38,762 bases of DNA from an uncultured Lachnospiraceae bacterium (GCA_934351925.1 CAKRJT010000027.1:1-38762), one strand, 5' to 3'. Positions 17,417 through 26,327 are shown, counted from the stretch's first letter. Notes: generated by a model from the sequence alone, not told the origin. Numbers and translations are program-made.

Positions 17417-18269
17417 AGCGTTCTCCCTTCTCAACCTTATCTAACAGCGGGTTCTTCCTGCCGTTGTCAGTCCCATTACCACCTTTTATATCCTCCTCGT
17501 TACCACCTTTTATATCCTCCTCGTTACCACCTTTGGTATCCGCCACGTCTTTGTTATCCTTGCAGTCAAGCCCGAGAAAATGTCTCGCAGCCTCGCTGTC
17601 TAAGTACTTATCCGCAGGCCCGAAGTATCCGCAGCCGGAGCGCTTGTTCACATGAAGAATGAGCCCCGCGTCCGATACCGCCTTGTTAAGGTCGTGCGAC
17701 ACCATGAGAATGGTTGTCTTTTTCTCACGGTTTAATCTCTTTAACAGCTCATAGAGCTCCTCTGTCGCTACCGGGTCAAGTCCCGTCGTCGGCTCATCAA
17801 GAAGCAGAAGCTTGTCCGTGGCACACAGCGCCCTTGCAAGGAGCACCCTCTGCTTCTGACCACCCGATAGGCTTCCGAACGATGCCTTCACATAGTCAGC
17901 CATTCCGAAATCCTGCAAAATCGCCATGGCTTTCTCCTTCTCAGCCTTGTTGTAGTAAGGTCTGAGTCCCATCTTATTCAGAAAACCCGACATGACGACC
18001 TCCTTCACCGTCGCCGGGAAGTTCTTCTGGTAGTCCTTCTGCTGCGGGAGATAACCGACATCAGCCCTGCCAATGCCGTCACCATACTCAATTTTTCCGC
18101 CCTGCACCTTTGCAAGCCCCAATATTCCCTTTAGCAGGCTGCTCTTTCCCGCTCCATTCTCGCCGACAATACACACATAGTCCCCTCTGTTAAGCTCAAA
18201 GCTCACATCAGAAATTACTATGCCGTCCTCGTATCCGACACTTATATTCTCACACCTAAGCTGTGCCAT
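17409..18269 (-). CDS. znuC: Zinc ABC transporter ATP-binding protein
   Basis: A 286-residue ATPase. Walker A is GENGAGKSS at about residues 37-45, the signature is LSGGQKQR, Walker B is LLLLDEPTTG and the switch His is in MVSHDL. It powers metal import with ZnuB. The start codon overlaps the znuA stop (TGATG). The C-terminal tail after about residue 240 is unusual: it carries KGGNEEDI units encoded by a 24-bp tandem DNA repeat, outside the conserved ATPase fold. Confidence 0.94.
   Translation of the reverse strand: MAQLRCENISVGYEDGIVISDVSFELNRGDYVCIVGENGAGKSSLLKGILGLAKVQGGKIEYGDGIGRADVGYLPQQKDYQKNFPATVKEVVMSGFLNKMGLRPYYNKAEKEKAMAILQDFGMADYVKASFGSLSGGQKQRVLLARALCATDKLLLLDEPTTGLDPVATEELYELLKRLNREKKTTILMVSHDLNKAVSDAGLILHVNKRSGCGYFGPADKYLDSEAARHFLGLDCKDNKDVADTKGGNEEDIKGGNEEDIKGGNGTDNGRKNPLLDKVEKGERYV
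17476..17547. repeat. 24-bp tandem repeat in the znuC 3' end
   Basis: Units 17476-17499 and 17500-17523 are identical; 17524-17547 is a diverged third copy. On the coding strand they encode KGGNEED-type octapeptides in the acidic tail of ZnuC. The reading frame is kept for any copy number. Confidence 0.9.
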
Positions 18270-19405
18270 CAGTTAAGTCCCTCCTTCAGATTTTCCACAT
18301 TCCGCCACATTATATCCAGGTAGGTCACGCCGTTTTCATACTCCTCACGGCTGACGTTGTGCGCCGAGTGAAGAAGCAGAAGCTTCACGCCCGTCTCCTC
18401 GGCTATGGTTCTCGCCACCTTCGGGTCGACAAGCTCCTCATAGAAAACAGCCTTCGCCCCGCTCTCCTCTATTTCATCAATCATCTTCATGACACTGCTT
18501 ATCGACGGCTCCGACTCAGCCGAGCAGTCATGGTAGGCGGATACACAGCCAAAGCCGTACTCCCTCACAAAATATGTCATCGCAAACCGTCCGCCAAAAA
18601 ATATGGTCTTGTGCGCGGCGTCCTCACTCACCTGCCTGAACGCGGTGTCAAGCTCCGTGAGCTTACCGATATACTCGTCAGCCCTCTGACGGTACTCCGC
18701 CTCGTGCTGAGGGTCTTTTTCCACAAGCGCATCGACTATATTCTCGACCATCTGCATCGCATAGACGGGTGACGTCCATATATGTGGGTCGTACTCGTGC
18801 GTATGCCCGGCGTGGGAATGATGGCTGTGAGAGTCGCTGCTTTCGTCGTGCTCATGCTCATCTGCGTCATCGTGGTGCTCATCATGTCCGTCTGCGTCAT
18901 CATGGTGCTCATCATGTCCGTCTACGTCATCATGGTGCTCATCATATCCGTCTGCGTCATCGTGGTCGGCAAGCTCATCCACGAAGTAGTCCTCCTCCTT
19001 CTCGAGAGTTATCCCGTCCGATACGTCCACGACCATTACACTGTCGTCGAGACTGTCGATTATCGTCTGAGCCCAGGTTTCCATATACTTTCCTGTGTAT
19101 ATGAACATATCGCTCTTTTTTATCTTAATCATATCCGACGGCCGCAGGTCATACGAATGGCTCTCCATTCCCGGCGGGAGCAGAAGTGTCACATCGGCGT
19201 AATCGCCGGCTATCTGCCTCGCAAAATCGTACTGTGGGAACAGTGTCGCAACTATCTTTAATTTTCCCTCTGTGGTCTGTCCTGACTGTCCGTCTCCCGA
19301 TTTCTCACCATCAGCGCGTCCGCAGCCGGCAAGCAGCATACCCGCAAGCAGCCAAAATGCAATTCGCACCGACAGCCTCCGTCCTTTTAAAAATTTTCTA
19401 TCCAT
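18269..19405 (-). CDS. znuA: Zinc-binding lipoprotein of the ZnuABC importer
   Basis: A 378-residue cluster A-I substrate-binding protein. The N terminus has a basic start, a hydrophobic stretch and the lipobox LLAGC-like LAGC, so it is anchored outside the membrane. Metal ligands expected in the family include His near GMESHSYDLRPSD and EYDPHIW. Between them is a large His/Asp-rich loop with about four copies of DGHDEHHDDA followed by HSHHSHAGHTHEYDPH, typical of zinc rather than manganese binders. It is the first gene of znuACB, with a good promoter and a palindrome just downstream of the -10 box, suggesting zinc-dependent repression. Confidence 0.95.
   Translation of the reverse strand: MDRKFLKGRRLSVRIAFWLLAGMLLAGCGRADGEKSGDGQSGQTTEGKLKIVATLFPQYDFARQIAGDYADVTLLLPPGMESHSYDLRPSDMIKIKKSDMFIYTGKYMETWAQTIIDSLDDSVMVVDVSDGITLEKEEDYFVDELADHDDADGYDEHHDDVDGHDEHHDDADGHDEHHDDADEHEHDESSDSHSHHSHAGHTHEYDPHIWTSPVYAMQMVENIVDALVEKDPQHEAEYRQRADEYIGKLTELDTAFRQVSEDAAHKTIFFGGRFAMTYFVREYGFGCVSAYHDCSAESEPSISSVMKMIDEIEESGAKAVFYEELVDPKVARTIAEETGVKLLLLHSAHNVSREEYENGVTYLDIMWRNVENLKEGLN
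18861..18966. repeat. 30-bp tandem repeat encoding the His-rich loop of ZnuA
   Basis: Units 18861-18890, 18891-18920 and 18921-18950 differ at a few positions, and a partial fourth unit follows to 18966. Each encodes ten residues of the type DGHDEHHDDA on the minus strand. Copy number could change without breaking the frame. Confidence 0.92.
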
Positions 19406-19447
19406 AGCTCTGTCTCTTCCTCAATTTCCAAATAATCAATATTTGAA

Positions 19448-19504
19448 TTTGAAATTGGATTTCAAATTGCTTTTTTATTATACCAATATAAATATTTTTG
19501 TCAA
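19448..19504 (-). promoter_or_regulatory. znuACB promoter and putative metalloregulator operator
   Basis: The minus strand has -35 TTGACA (19499-19504), a 16-bp spacer and -10 TATAAT (19477-19482). The palindrome TTTGAAAT-N3-ATTTCAAA (19448-19466) begins 10 bp downstream, covering the likely start site, so a bound protein would block transcription. Its position suggests a Zur/Fur-type repressor, but the sequence is not the Bacillus Zur box and the regulator gene is not in the window. Confidence 0.75.
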
Positions 19505-19592
19505 GAAATAATTCTGCAATACAGAGCACATAGCAATTCGGTATCAGAAGGTGCACAATACCTTTTAACCCTGACATCATCATTATTGTGAA

Positions 19593-19635
19593 TAAAAAAA
19601 TTGGCAGCCGCAGCCCTGATGCTGCAACCGCCAAT
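19593..19635 (-). terminator. Terminator after the small gene at 19672-19962
   Basis: On the minus strand ATTGGC (19630-19635) pairs with GCCAAT (19600-19605), and an inner GCAGC/GCTGC stem extends it; a run of seven U follows. It ends the transcript of the GGDEF-EAL gene and the small gene. Confidence 0.85.
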
Positions 19636-19671
19636 CCCTTGTATCAGACCGTATTATCCTCAAAATCAGAC

Positions 19672-19962
19672 TCAGTCAATGCGCTTATATCTGCTGAACA
19701 CCTTATCCTCGCCCACTACCTGCTTCGTCCCGTCGGAGTCGACGATGATATAATCGCCCTCCTGAATAAATGTCCTTCCTCTCCTATGCCTTATATACGG
19801 GCACACTATAGCTCCGTTGTCCCTCTTCACCTGCATGAGCTTGTCCGTCACAATCCAGCCCTTCGTGATTACATCTGACAACAGCTCAAAACCATCCTCC
19901 AGACCCTTCCCGAGCTCATATTTTGTTACCTCAGCCTCAAGTGGAATTCTCGTGCACTTCAT
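19672..19962 (-). CDS. Small protein of unknown function
   Basis: A 96-residue soluble protein I do not recognise. It has no membrane segment or signal. It contains KGWIVTDKLMQV, a basic stretch IRHRRGRTFI, and ends in EGDYIIVDSDGTKQVVGEDK-F, which resembles the GDYI turn of small beta-rich proteins found in some phage and accessory genes. The ATG at 19962 follows GGAGG by 8 bases; the in-frame GTG nine bases earlier lies inside that site. It is 15 bp downstream of the GGDEF-EAL gene and followed by a clear terminator, so the two form an operon. Confidence 0.7.
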   Translation of the reverse strand: MKCTRIPLEAEVTKYELGKGLEDGFELLSDVITKGWIVTDKLMQVKRDNGAIVCPYIRHRRGRTFIQEGDYIIVDSDGTKQVVGEDKVFSRYKRID

Positions 19963-19977
19963 AAAGACCACCTCCGT

Positions 19978-22293
19978 TTAATTATTTTTATTATCTATTT
20001 TCATATATCTCTCTTCAAATTTCTCCACGGATACAGGCTTTGAAAAATAGAAGCCCTGAAACATGTCACAACCCATATCCGACAGAAAATCAAGCTGATT
20101 TTTCGTCTCTACTCCCTCTGTTATGACAGTCATATTAAGTGCGTTCGCCATGGATATGATTGAATTGAGAATTTTCCTGCTTCTTTCCTGGTTTTCGGTT
20201 TCATGCAGGAACAACATATCAATTTTAAGCAGATCCGCCTTGATATCCTTTAGTGTATTAAGTGATGAATACCCGCTGCCAAAGTCATCAATCTCAATAT
20301 GAAAACCAAACTTCTGAAGCCTGTCCACAACTTCCATGTGCATCTTGACATCCGACATGATAACCGTCTCGGTTATCTCAAGATTAAGTTTTTCCGGCTC
20401 AATATCATACTTCCTTATCAAACCTGTAAATACCTCGTATAAATCAAGGTAGTAAAAATCCTTTGCAGAAATATTTACGGATATATGATAGTCACCAAAG
20501 CCCTCTTTCTTCCACTTGCAGAGCAGTTTTGCCGCTTTATCCCAGATACAGTTGTCAAGCCTGTATATCAATCCCGCCTTTTCTAGAACTCCGACGAATG
20601 AGTCAGGATACAGCAGTCCTCTCTTCGGATGAATCCATCTCACGAGTGCCTCCGCCCCTAAAAGATTGCCCTTACAGTCCACCTGCGGCTGTAAATACAT
20701 GCAGAACTCCTCATTGGCAATAGCCTTGTCAAACTCAGCCACAATGCTCTTCTCATGCATAAGCGTCTCCATGTCGCTGTCACTATAGTAGGCTATTGTC
20801 TGCTGATAATCACCCTTTATGCGCTCAATGGCTATATTCGCCTTATCATACATGGTCTGAACCGATTCACTTTTATCCCTCAGTTCATACACGCCTACAT
20901 ATATATGCATTTTATACACACCATCGTCAGCAAATGAACACAATGCCTCAATGTTGTCCTTAAGCAGCTTCTCGTCAAGGTTCTTTTTTAATATAACCCT
21001 GCTGAATCTGTCACCCGATATTCTTCCTGTCACTGCTTCCTCTGCTCCATTGTCCGCAAGCAGCTTTGCATGCTTAACCAGTACCTCATCACCCTTATCA
21101 TTGCCAAACAGTTCATTTACAAGCTTGAAATCCTTAACATTCGAGGCAAGCATACACAGTTCTTCCCCCTGGTGTTCCTTAATGAATTTCTTCGCCTCAT
21201 CAAAAAATCCCTCTCTGTTATACAAACCTGTAAGACGGTCATGGGTTGCACGATACTGTTCATCCCTAAAACGCTTCACATCCTCCGTTTTATCCTCAAT
21301 TCTGAAAAAGCACCCTATCGATACTCCGTCCTCATCCTTCATGTTGCGATATTCAAATCCGAAGAAGTGCTGTACTCCTGCTATCGACAGCTCTTCGTCC
21401 CAATAATCACTGTCCTTGTCTGAATTCTTATATCTGTTATACCAGTCTGTATAATACTCCTCAATTTTCTTTATAGCCGTCTGTTCATTCCAGACAGAAA
21501 ACAGGCTCTTTGCCGCACGGTTCACATATACACAGGCTCCGTCTATATCAAAACATATAATACCGTTTCCCATCTCCTCAACAACATACGAATGTGTCCG
21601 CATCGCAAGCTCACGGGGCGTGGAAAACAACGTAAAATAACATACCAGCGGTCCCATTATGGCATATAAAAGTACCGAAAAATCTATCTCCAGTCCGACA
21701 AACAGAAATGCCGCATTCACTGCAATAACCATCACCAAAACTATAAATATGGCTGAATATTTTCTCCTGTAAAAGCGCGGTGACACAATAATCTTATAAA
21801 TAAACGCAACAAATGTGAGCGCAATCAATGTGTAACACAACAGCAGATGTACATTCATAAACAATGCCGGTTGTGAAGTCCAGTAATAAGTACCCGTACT
21901 CTCATCAAGCACCTGTTTCATCACAAACACATGTCCGGTAAAATTATTTACTATTATACTTATTGAATCCATAACGGTAAGAATACCCAAAATATACCTT
22001 GGCGCCACCGTGATAAGTCGTACCTCCGTATATACCATGGCATAATTTGTCAAAAAATATGTAAGCCAGCTTACACTCAGATAATATAACCCTATAAATA
22101 AAGCTGCCGGCCATTCTCCCTTTCCGGAAACCATAAGATAAAGTGCATAAAAAAGTGAAGTGACTGCACCTGCCGTAATAACCTGGATAACAGGCACTGA
22201 CATTTTACTTTTCTTTTTTCCTGCCGCGATACACCAGCCAATAAGAAACGCAACCAAAAGTATATAAACAACAGCAAAAATCATTCTCAACAT
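19978..22293 (-). CDS. Membrane PAS-GGDEF-EAL protein, probable c-di-GMP phosphodiesterase
   Basis: A 771-residue protein. Residues 1-225 hold seven or so membrane helices resembling the 7TM sensor of histidine kinases. A PAS domain follows (YVVEEMGNGIICFDIDG, about 240-350), then a GGDEF domain (about 355-510) and an EAL domain (about 520-765). The GGDEF signature is replaced by SGDRF, so cyclase activity is unlikely. The EAL domain keeps GAEALVRW, SVNIS, LEITET, IDDFGSGYSSL, LKID and TEGVET, as expected of an active c-di-GMP hydrolase. The ATG follows GGAGG. The promoter is likely at 22327-22355. The input signal of the 7TM part is unknown. Confidence 0.93.
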   Translation of the reverse strand: MLRMIFAVVYILLVAFLIGWCIAAGKKKSKMSVPVIQVITAGAVTSLFYALYLMVSGKGEWPAALFIGLYYLSVSWLTYFLTNYAMVYTEVRLITVAPRYILGILTVMDSISIIVNNFTGHVFVMKQVLDESTGTYYWTSQPALFMNVHLLLCYTLIALTFVAFIYKIIVSPRFYRRKYSAIFIVLVMVIAVNAAFLFVGLEIDFSVLLYAIMGPLVCYFTLFSTPRELAMRTHSYVVEEMGNGIICFDIDGACVYVNRAAKSLFSVWNEQTAIKKIEEYYTDWYNRYKNSDKDSDYWDEELSIAGVQHFFGFEYRNMKDEDGVSIGCFFRIEDKTEDVKRFRDEQYRATHDRLTGLYNREGFFDEAKKFIKEHQGEELCMLASNVKDFKLVNELFGNDKGDEVLVKHAKLLADNGAEEAVTGRISGDRFSRVILKKNLDEKLLKDNIEALCSFADDGVYKMHIYVGVYELRDKSESVQTMYDKANIAIERIKGDYQQTIAYYSDSDMETLMHEKSIVAEFDKAIANEEFCMYLQPQVDCKGNLLGAEALVRWIHPKRGLLYPDSFVGVLEKAGLIYRLDNCIWDKAAKLLCKWKKEGFGDYHISVNISAKDFYYLDLYEVFTGLIRKYDIEPEKLNLEITETVIMSDVKMHMEVVDRLQKFGFHIEIDDFGSGYSSLNTLKDIKADLLKIDMLFLHETENQERSRKILNSIISMANALNMTVITEGVETKNQLDFLSDMGCDMFQGFYFSKPVSVEKFEERYMKIDNKNN

Positions 22294-22326
22294 GCTTTTG
22301 GCACCTCCACTATACTATTATGTATA

Positions 22327-22355
22327 ATTTTACCACAACTAAAAAAGAATGGCAA
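22327..22355 (-). promoter_or_regulatory. Promoter of the PAS-GGDEF-EAL gene
   Basis: Minus strand -35 TTGCCA (22350-22355), 17-bp spacer, -10 TAAAAT (22327-22332). It lies inside the trailing part of the phn terminator, so the two signals share sequence. Confidence 0.6.
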
Positions 22356-22378
22356 ACAACTTTGCTGTTGTCTGCCAT
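22341..22378 (-). terminator. Terminator of the phn operon
   Basis: On the minus strand ATGGCAGACAAC (22367-22378) pairs with GTTGTTTGCCAT (22349-22360) around a 6-nt loop, followed by TCTTTTTT. It lies 41 bp after the phnE2 stop. Confidence 0.9.
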
Positions 22379-22418
22379 GTATTTTCCCATGAATATGCTT
22401 CAAGAATATTCCATATAT

Positions 22419-23285
22419 TTAGCCGCGTGCAAGCTTTCTTCTTATCTTGGTGGAAGCAAGCTCTATAATAAGAACAAGAACCATAAGTCCCCATATAAAT
22501 GCACCCACCATAGCCCAGCGTCGGCTGTTCAGACACTGCATGAGCGATGCTCCGATACCGCCGGCACCTACGATACCGAGTGTCGTCGCATCCTTCAGAT
22601 TAATATCAAATCTGTATATCGTTGTAGATATGAAGCTCGCCGTGAGCTGCGGAAGCACTCCGTAACGTATCTTCTGAAACGGTGTACATCCCATCGCATC
22701 AAGACTCTCAAGTATCTTTGTATCCAGATCCTCAATTGCCGTAATATACATCTTAGAAATCATGCCTATCGAACACACCGACTGTGTCACAACTCCGCAG
22801 AAAGCTCCGGGCCCGGTAACTCGTATCCACATGAGTGCCCACACAAGGCTCGGAATAGTTCTGATAAGCAGAATAAAAATTCTGAAAATGTATGCAACGG
22901 GCTTCGGCATAATCGTCGTCGAGGCAAGAAATGCAAATGGAATAGCCAAAATAGCACCAAAGAGTGTACCAAGCACTGCTATTGCAATTGTCTGTAGGAG
23001 CAGATACGGAACATCTGAGTCACCGGTGCCAAACATCAGCTTAGTGTCCGGGTGAAATACTCCGTGCAGAACGCCCTTGGCAACCTCTGTTCCGGTAGCA
23101 GTCATGCCTGAAAAGCTTATATCCGACGCAGACCAGCCGATTATCACCGCAACCACGAGCACTATTCCAAGATATAGAAGCCATTTGTGCGGCTGTCTCT
23201 CGTACATCTCGAGAACGGTCAGCTTCTTCTCCGCCGCGGCTAAGATGTTCTCCGTTTTCTGTTTTTTATTAGTATCATTTTTCAT
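22419..23285 (-). CDS. phnE: Phosphonate-type ABC transporter permease (second copy)
   Basis: A 288-residue inner-membrane protein with about six helices and the permease loop EALDAMGCTP-like ESLDAMGCTPFQKIRYGVLP that contacts the ATPase. It pairs with the upstream phnE to form the channel. The ATG at 23285 is chosen for GAGG 6 bases upstream; an upstream in-frame GTG has no better site. It is the last gene of phnDCEE and is followed by a strong terminator. The substrate (phosphonate, phosphite or a related organic phosphate) cannot be told. Confidence 0.93.
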   Translation of the reverse strand: MKNDTNKKQKTENILAAAEKKLTVLEMYERQPHKWLLYLGIVLVVAVIIGWSASDISFSGMTATGTEVAKGVLHGVFHPDTKLMFGTGDSDVPYLLLQTIAIAVLGTLFGAILAIPFAFLASTTIMPKPVAYIFRIFILLIRTIPSLVWALMWIRVTGPGAFCGVVTQSVCSIGMISKMYITAIEDLDTKILESLDAMGCTPFQKIRYGVLPQLTASFISTTIYRFDINLKDATTLGIVGAGGIGASLMQCLNSRRWAMVGAFIWGLMVLVLIIELASTKIRRKLARG

Positions 23286-23353
23286 ATCAATCCTCACTGA
23301 CACATTCTAAGCAGCCCTGCTGCCATAAATGTATTTTTCAAACTTGTTTTTAC

Positions 23354-24208
23354 CTAGCTGAGCTTCTTTCTCAGATACTCGCTGAAAAACTCAATCGCCA
23401 CAACGACCACAAACAGTGCCAGCAGCACCATTCCAAGACCATTGTAATCGCGCCATCCGATACGCTCGTTGATTGTTATTCCAAGACCGCCCGCACCCAC
23501 ATATCCGAGTATCGCCGATGCTCTGACATTCATCTCAAAGCAGTAGAGGCTGTGGCTTAAATATACCGGCAAAATCTGCGGAATACATGCAGACCAGAAA
23601 GACTGGAACTTGTTCGCTCCGAGAGCCTCCATCGCCTCAAATGGTCCCATGTCAATGGTCTCTATGCTCTCATAAAGCATCTTAGCGACCACACCGAAGG
23701 TAAATATCGCTATGGCAAGCGTTCCCGCAAACGTACCAAGTGAGAAGATAAGAGCACAGACAAGGGCAATGATAAGCGTAGGTACGGTTCTTATAAGTGC
23801 CAGTATAAACCTGATGACGCTAACAATAACACGATTGTGTATGATATTGCTCGATGCAAGCACCGCAAAAGGAAGCGCAAGCGCACAGCCGATGACAGTA
23901 CCCAGAATAGACATCTTTATAGTATCGATAAGCGGGGATATAACTTTGCCAAAGAAGCTCCACTTAGGGTGGAAAATCTTGCCGAGAATTACAAAGAGCT
24001 CATTTATTCTCGAAAATACCGTGGCAAAGCTGAAATTAGTCATTTTAAGCGCCCACGCAATCACAAGTACCATCATTATGATTATGAGAGGCATTCTGCT
24101 TCTCGGTCTGACTGTCGTATGACCGTTCGCGATGGTGATAACCTGCGGTTTGAATATGCGGTCAAACAGGTTCACCTTAGCCTTGGGTGCTTTGTATTCT
24201 TCACTCAT
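23354..24208 (-). CDS. phnE: Phosphonate-type ABC transporter permease (first copy)
   Basis: A 284-residue membrane protein with about six helices after a cytoplasmic N terminus, and the contact loop EAMEALGANKFQSFWSACIP. It is a diverged paralogue of the next gene; the two likely form a heterodimer. The ATG at 24208 follows GGAGG by 7 bases, while the in-frame GTG six bases earlier sits too close to it. It begins 11 bp after phnC. Confidence 0.93.
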   Translation of the reverse strand: MSEEYKAPKAKVNLFDRIFKPQVITIANGHTTVRPRSRMPLIIIMMVLVIAWALKMTNFSFATVFSRINELFVILGKIFHPKWSFFGKVISPLIDTIKMSILGTVIGCALALPFAVLASSNIIHNRVIVSVIRFILALIRTVPTLIIALVCALIFSLGTFAGTLAIAIFTFGVVAKMLYESIETIDMGPFEAMEALGANKFQSFWSACIPQILPVYLSHSLYCFEMNVRASAILGYVGAGGLGITINERIGWRDYNGLGMVLLALFVVVVAIEFFSEYLRKKLS

Positions 24209-24219
24209 CTGCACACCTC

Positions 24220-24987
24220 CTAATTATCGGACTTCTCTGTGGTAGGAACTGCTGTTCCATTGTATACCTCATCGAGCTGCTCCTGTGTGATGCTTGAGGC
24301 AGGTCCATCAAAGACTATCTCGCCCGCTCTCACACCGATTACCCGGTCACAGTAATTGAGAGCCAGGTCGACGTGATGTATATTCAACAGAATGGTGATC
24401 TTATATTCCTTGTTGATACGCACGAAATCACTCATAACCTGACGCGCCGTTACCGGGTCAAGGCTCGCAACCGGCTCATCAGCAAGAATAATTGAAGGGT
24501 TCTGGTTTAAGGTCCTTGCAAGCGCCACCCTCTGCTGCTGTCCGCCGGAGAGCTGGTCACATCTTGTATACGCTTTATCGAGGATACCAACCTTGTCAAG
24601 GCTCTCAAGTGCCCTCAGCTTCTGCTCCTTGGTAAATATTCCAAACAGTACTCGCCAGAAAGGCATGTCAGGGACATCGGCTGTCAGGACATTCTTGATT
24701 ACCGTGCTTCTCGACACAAGGTTAAAGCTCTGGAAAATCATTCCCACCTTGCGGCGGAAACGGCGCAGTGACTTGCCGCTCAGACTCTCAACATCAACGC
24801 CGTCTACGGTAAGTGTCCCCTGCTGTATATCATGCATACGATTAATACAGCGAAGAATTGTGGATTTACCGGCACCGGAAAGACCGATGATGGCAACAAA
24901 TTCTCCCTGTTCAATATTCAAATTCACATTTTTTAAGGCTGTAAAGCCATTCGGATAAGTTTTATATACATTTTTAAATTCAATCAT
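24220..24987 (-). CDS. phnC: Phosphonate-type ABC transporter ATP-binding protein
   Basis: A 255-residue ATPase. Walker A is GLSGAGKST at about residues 35-43, the Q loop is in MIFQSFNLV, the signature is LSGGQQQR, Walker B is IILADEPVAS and the switch is NIHHVDLA. The PhnC-like N terminus IEFKNVYKTYPNG is typical. It energises import through the two PhnE subunits. It lies 123 bp after phnD with a hairpin between, so it is probably expressed at a lower level than the binding protein. Confidence 0.94.
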   Translation of the reverse strand: MIEFKNVYKTYPNGFTALKNVNLNIEQGEFVAIIGLSGAGKSTILRCINRMHDIQQGTLTVDGVDVESLSGKSLRRFRRKVGMIFQSFNLVSRSTVIKNVLTADVPDMPFWRVLFGIFTKEQKLRALESLDKVGILDKAYTRCDQLSGGQQQRVALARTLNQNPSIILADEPVASLDPVTARQVMSDFVRINKEYKITILLNIHHVDLALNYCDRVIGVRAGEIVFDGPASSITQEQLDEVYNGTAVPTTEKSDN

Positions 24988-25051
24988 TATCTAATTCCCT
25001 TTTTGTAAAGTTCCGGCTGTTTTCAGCCAAGGTCTGCGATTATTATTCAAC

Positions 25052-25087
25052 AAAAGGGTACCCACAGCAAGTGGGGTACCCCTTTTT
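25052..25087 (-). terminator. Terminator between phnD and phnC
   Basis: On the minus strand AAAAGGGGTACCCCAC pairs with GTGGGTACCCTTTT around a short loop, followed by GTTG rather than a long U run. It is a strong stem with moderate tail. It probably allows partial read-through, giving more binding protein than transporter. Confidence 0.75.
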
Positions 25088-25110
25088 GTAAAACCCGGAG
25101 TTAAACCGTA

Positions 25111-26271
25111 TTATTCTGAAACAGCCTGAAGTGCTGCGCGGGCTCCGTCATAATCAGCGTCTGTTGCGATTGCATAGCCTGCATGGCTGTATACACCGAA
25201 AATTTCCTTACCCTTCTCAGTATTAATAATGTTGATGAAGCACTGCTGAAGCGCATCCTTAAGCTCGTCTGTGTAGTATGGGCTTCTCTTTGAAATGGCA
25301 ACAGTATCATTATAGATACCATCTGTAACACCGATTACATTGAGCTCATTCCAGATGGACTCACTTCTTCCCATACCCTGCTTACCTGTTGAATCCTGCT
25401 TATCTGTAGCAAGCATCCAGCTCTCCTCATAGTCGTTACGTCCGTCAGCGTAGCATACGATGATATCAACGCTCTCTGCTGCTGCATAAGAGAATGCGGT
25501 ACCATAACCGGAATCAAGAGGAATAACATTATCAAGGTCACTTATCTTCTTGCCATCATAATTCTTCATAAGCCACATTGTAGGATAGATATAACCTGCT
25601 GATGAAGATGTCTTCTGAACAGCCCATGTAGCCTTGTTAAGATCATCCCATGTAAGTGTCTCTCCGTTGTTAACCTTCTCAGCTAACTGCTTTCCGTACT
25701 CTGAAGGTGTAGCATAGATAAGTGAACGGTAGTAAGTAACCTGTGGACCATTCTTCTGTGTCGCGTTAGCGTCACCGTTCCAGTCTGTCGGATTTTCGCT
25801 GTCGTTTGAAAGACCGTTACGGGTAGCTGTGAGGATAACATCAACATCGTCCGAGTAGAGTGCGTATGTACCACCCGGTAACCAGCCTACATCTATTGTT
25901 CCTGCTGACATAGCCTCGCCTGTTGCGTCGTAGCTTGTACCAACTGAGATATCTACTTCCCCGATTTCGTATCCCAGCTTAGCCATCTCGTCCTTAACAA
26001 GCTGCGGAAGCTCCTTCGTGCCTGTGATGATAACATCGGCATCCTTAGAAGGAACGAACTCAAGCGTGAGCTTGTCAAAGCTCTGCTTAACCTCATTTGA
26101 TGCGCTCTCTGTTGTTGTGGCACTGGTTGTCACAGAGTTATCTGCGGCTGAAGTGTCCGCTGCGCTTGTACCTGTTGTAGCTGTGCTGTCAGTTGTCTTG
26201 CTGTTACAACCTGTAAGCATTGTCATCGCTGCCATCATAACAGCAGCACCCTTTACAAAACCCTTTTTCAT
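25111..26271 (-). CDS. phnD: Phosphonate/phosphite-type substrate-binding lipoprotein
   Basis: A 386-residue binding protein. The signal peptide ends in the lipobox MLTGC with lipidated Cys22, followed by a Ser/Thr/Ala-rich linker to about residue 60. The mature part is PhnD-like: FVPSKDAD near its start, then GTIDVGWLPGGTYAL, a TSSSAGYIYP block that in this family lines the phosphonate pocket, and KRSPYYTDEL. It captures ligand outside the cell for PhnCEE. A promoter with two palindromes precedes it. No C-P lyase or phosphonatase gene is in the window, so the ligand is unsure. Confidence 0.92.
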   Translation of the reverse strand: MKKGFVKGAAVMMAAMTMLTGCNSKTTDSTATTGTSAADTSAADNSVTTSATTTESASNEVKQSFDKLTLEFVPSKDADVIITGTKELPQLVKDEMAKLGYEIGEVDISVGTSYDATGEAMSAGTIDVGWLPGGTYALYSDDVDVILTATRNGLSNDSENPTDWNGDANATQKNGPQVTYYRSLIYATPSEYGKQLAEKVNNGETLTWDDLNKATWAVQKTSSSAGYIYPTMWLMKNYDGKKISDLDNVIPLDSGYGTAFSYAAAESVDIIVCYADGRNDYEESWMLATDKQDSTGKQGMGRSESIWNELNVIGVTDGIYNDTVAISKRSPYYTDELKDALQQCFINIINTEKGKEIFGVYSHAGYAIATDADYDGARAALQAVSE

Positions 26272-26327
26272 AATAAGGCTCTCCTTTGTGCTTTAATATG
26301 CAAAAATGCTGCATTACACTCCTGCAC

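Noticed and set aside
17476..18966. Short regular repeats considered as a CRISPR array
   Set aside because: The units are contiguous with no unique spacers and are in frame within coding sequence.
18782..19261. Long plus-strand open frame with repeats opposite znuA
   Set aside because: It is the shadow of the His-rich repeat in znuA; no ribosome binding site or known domain.
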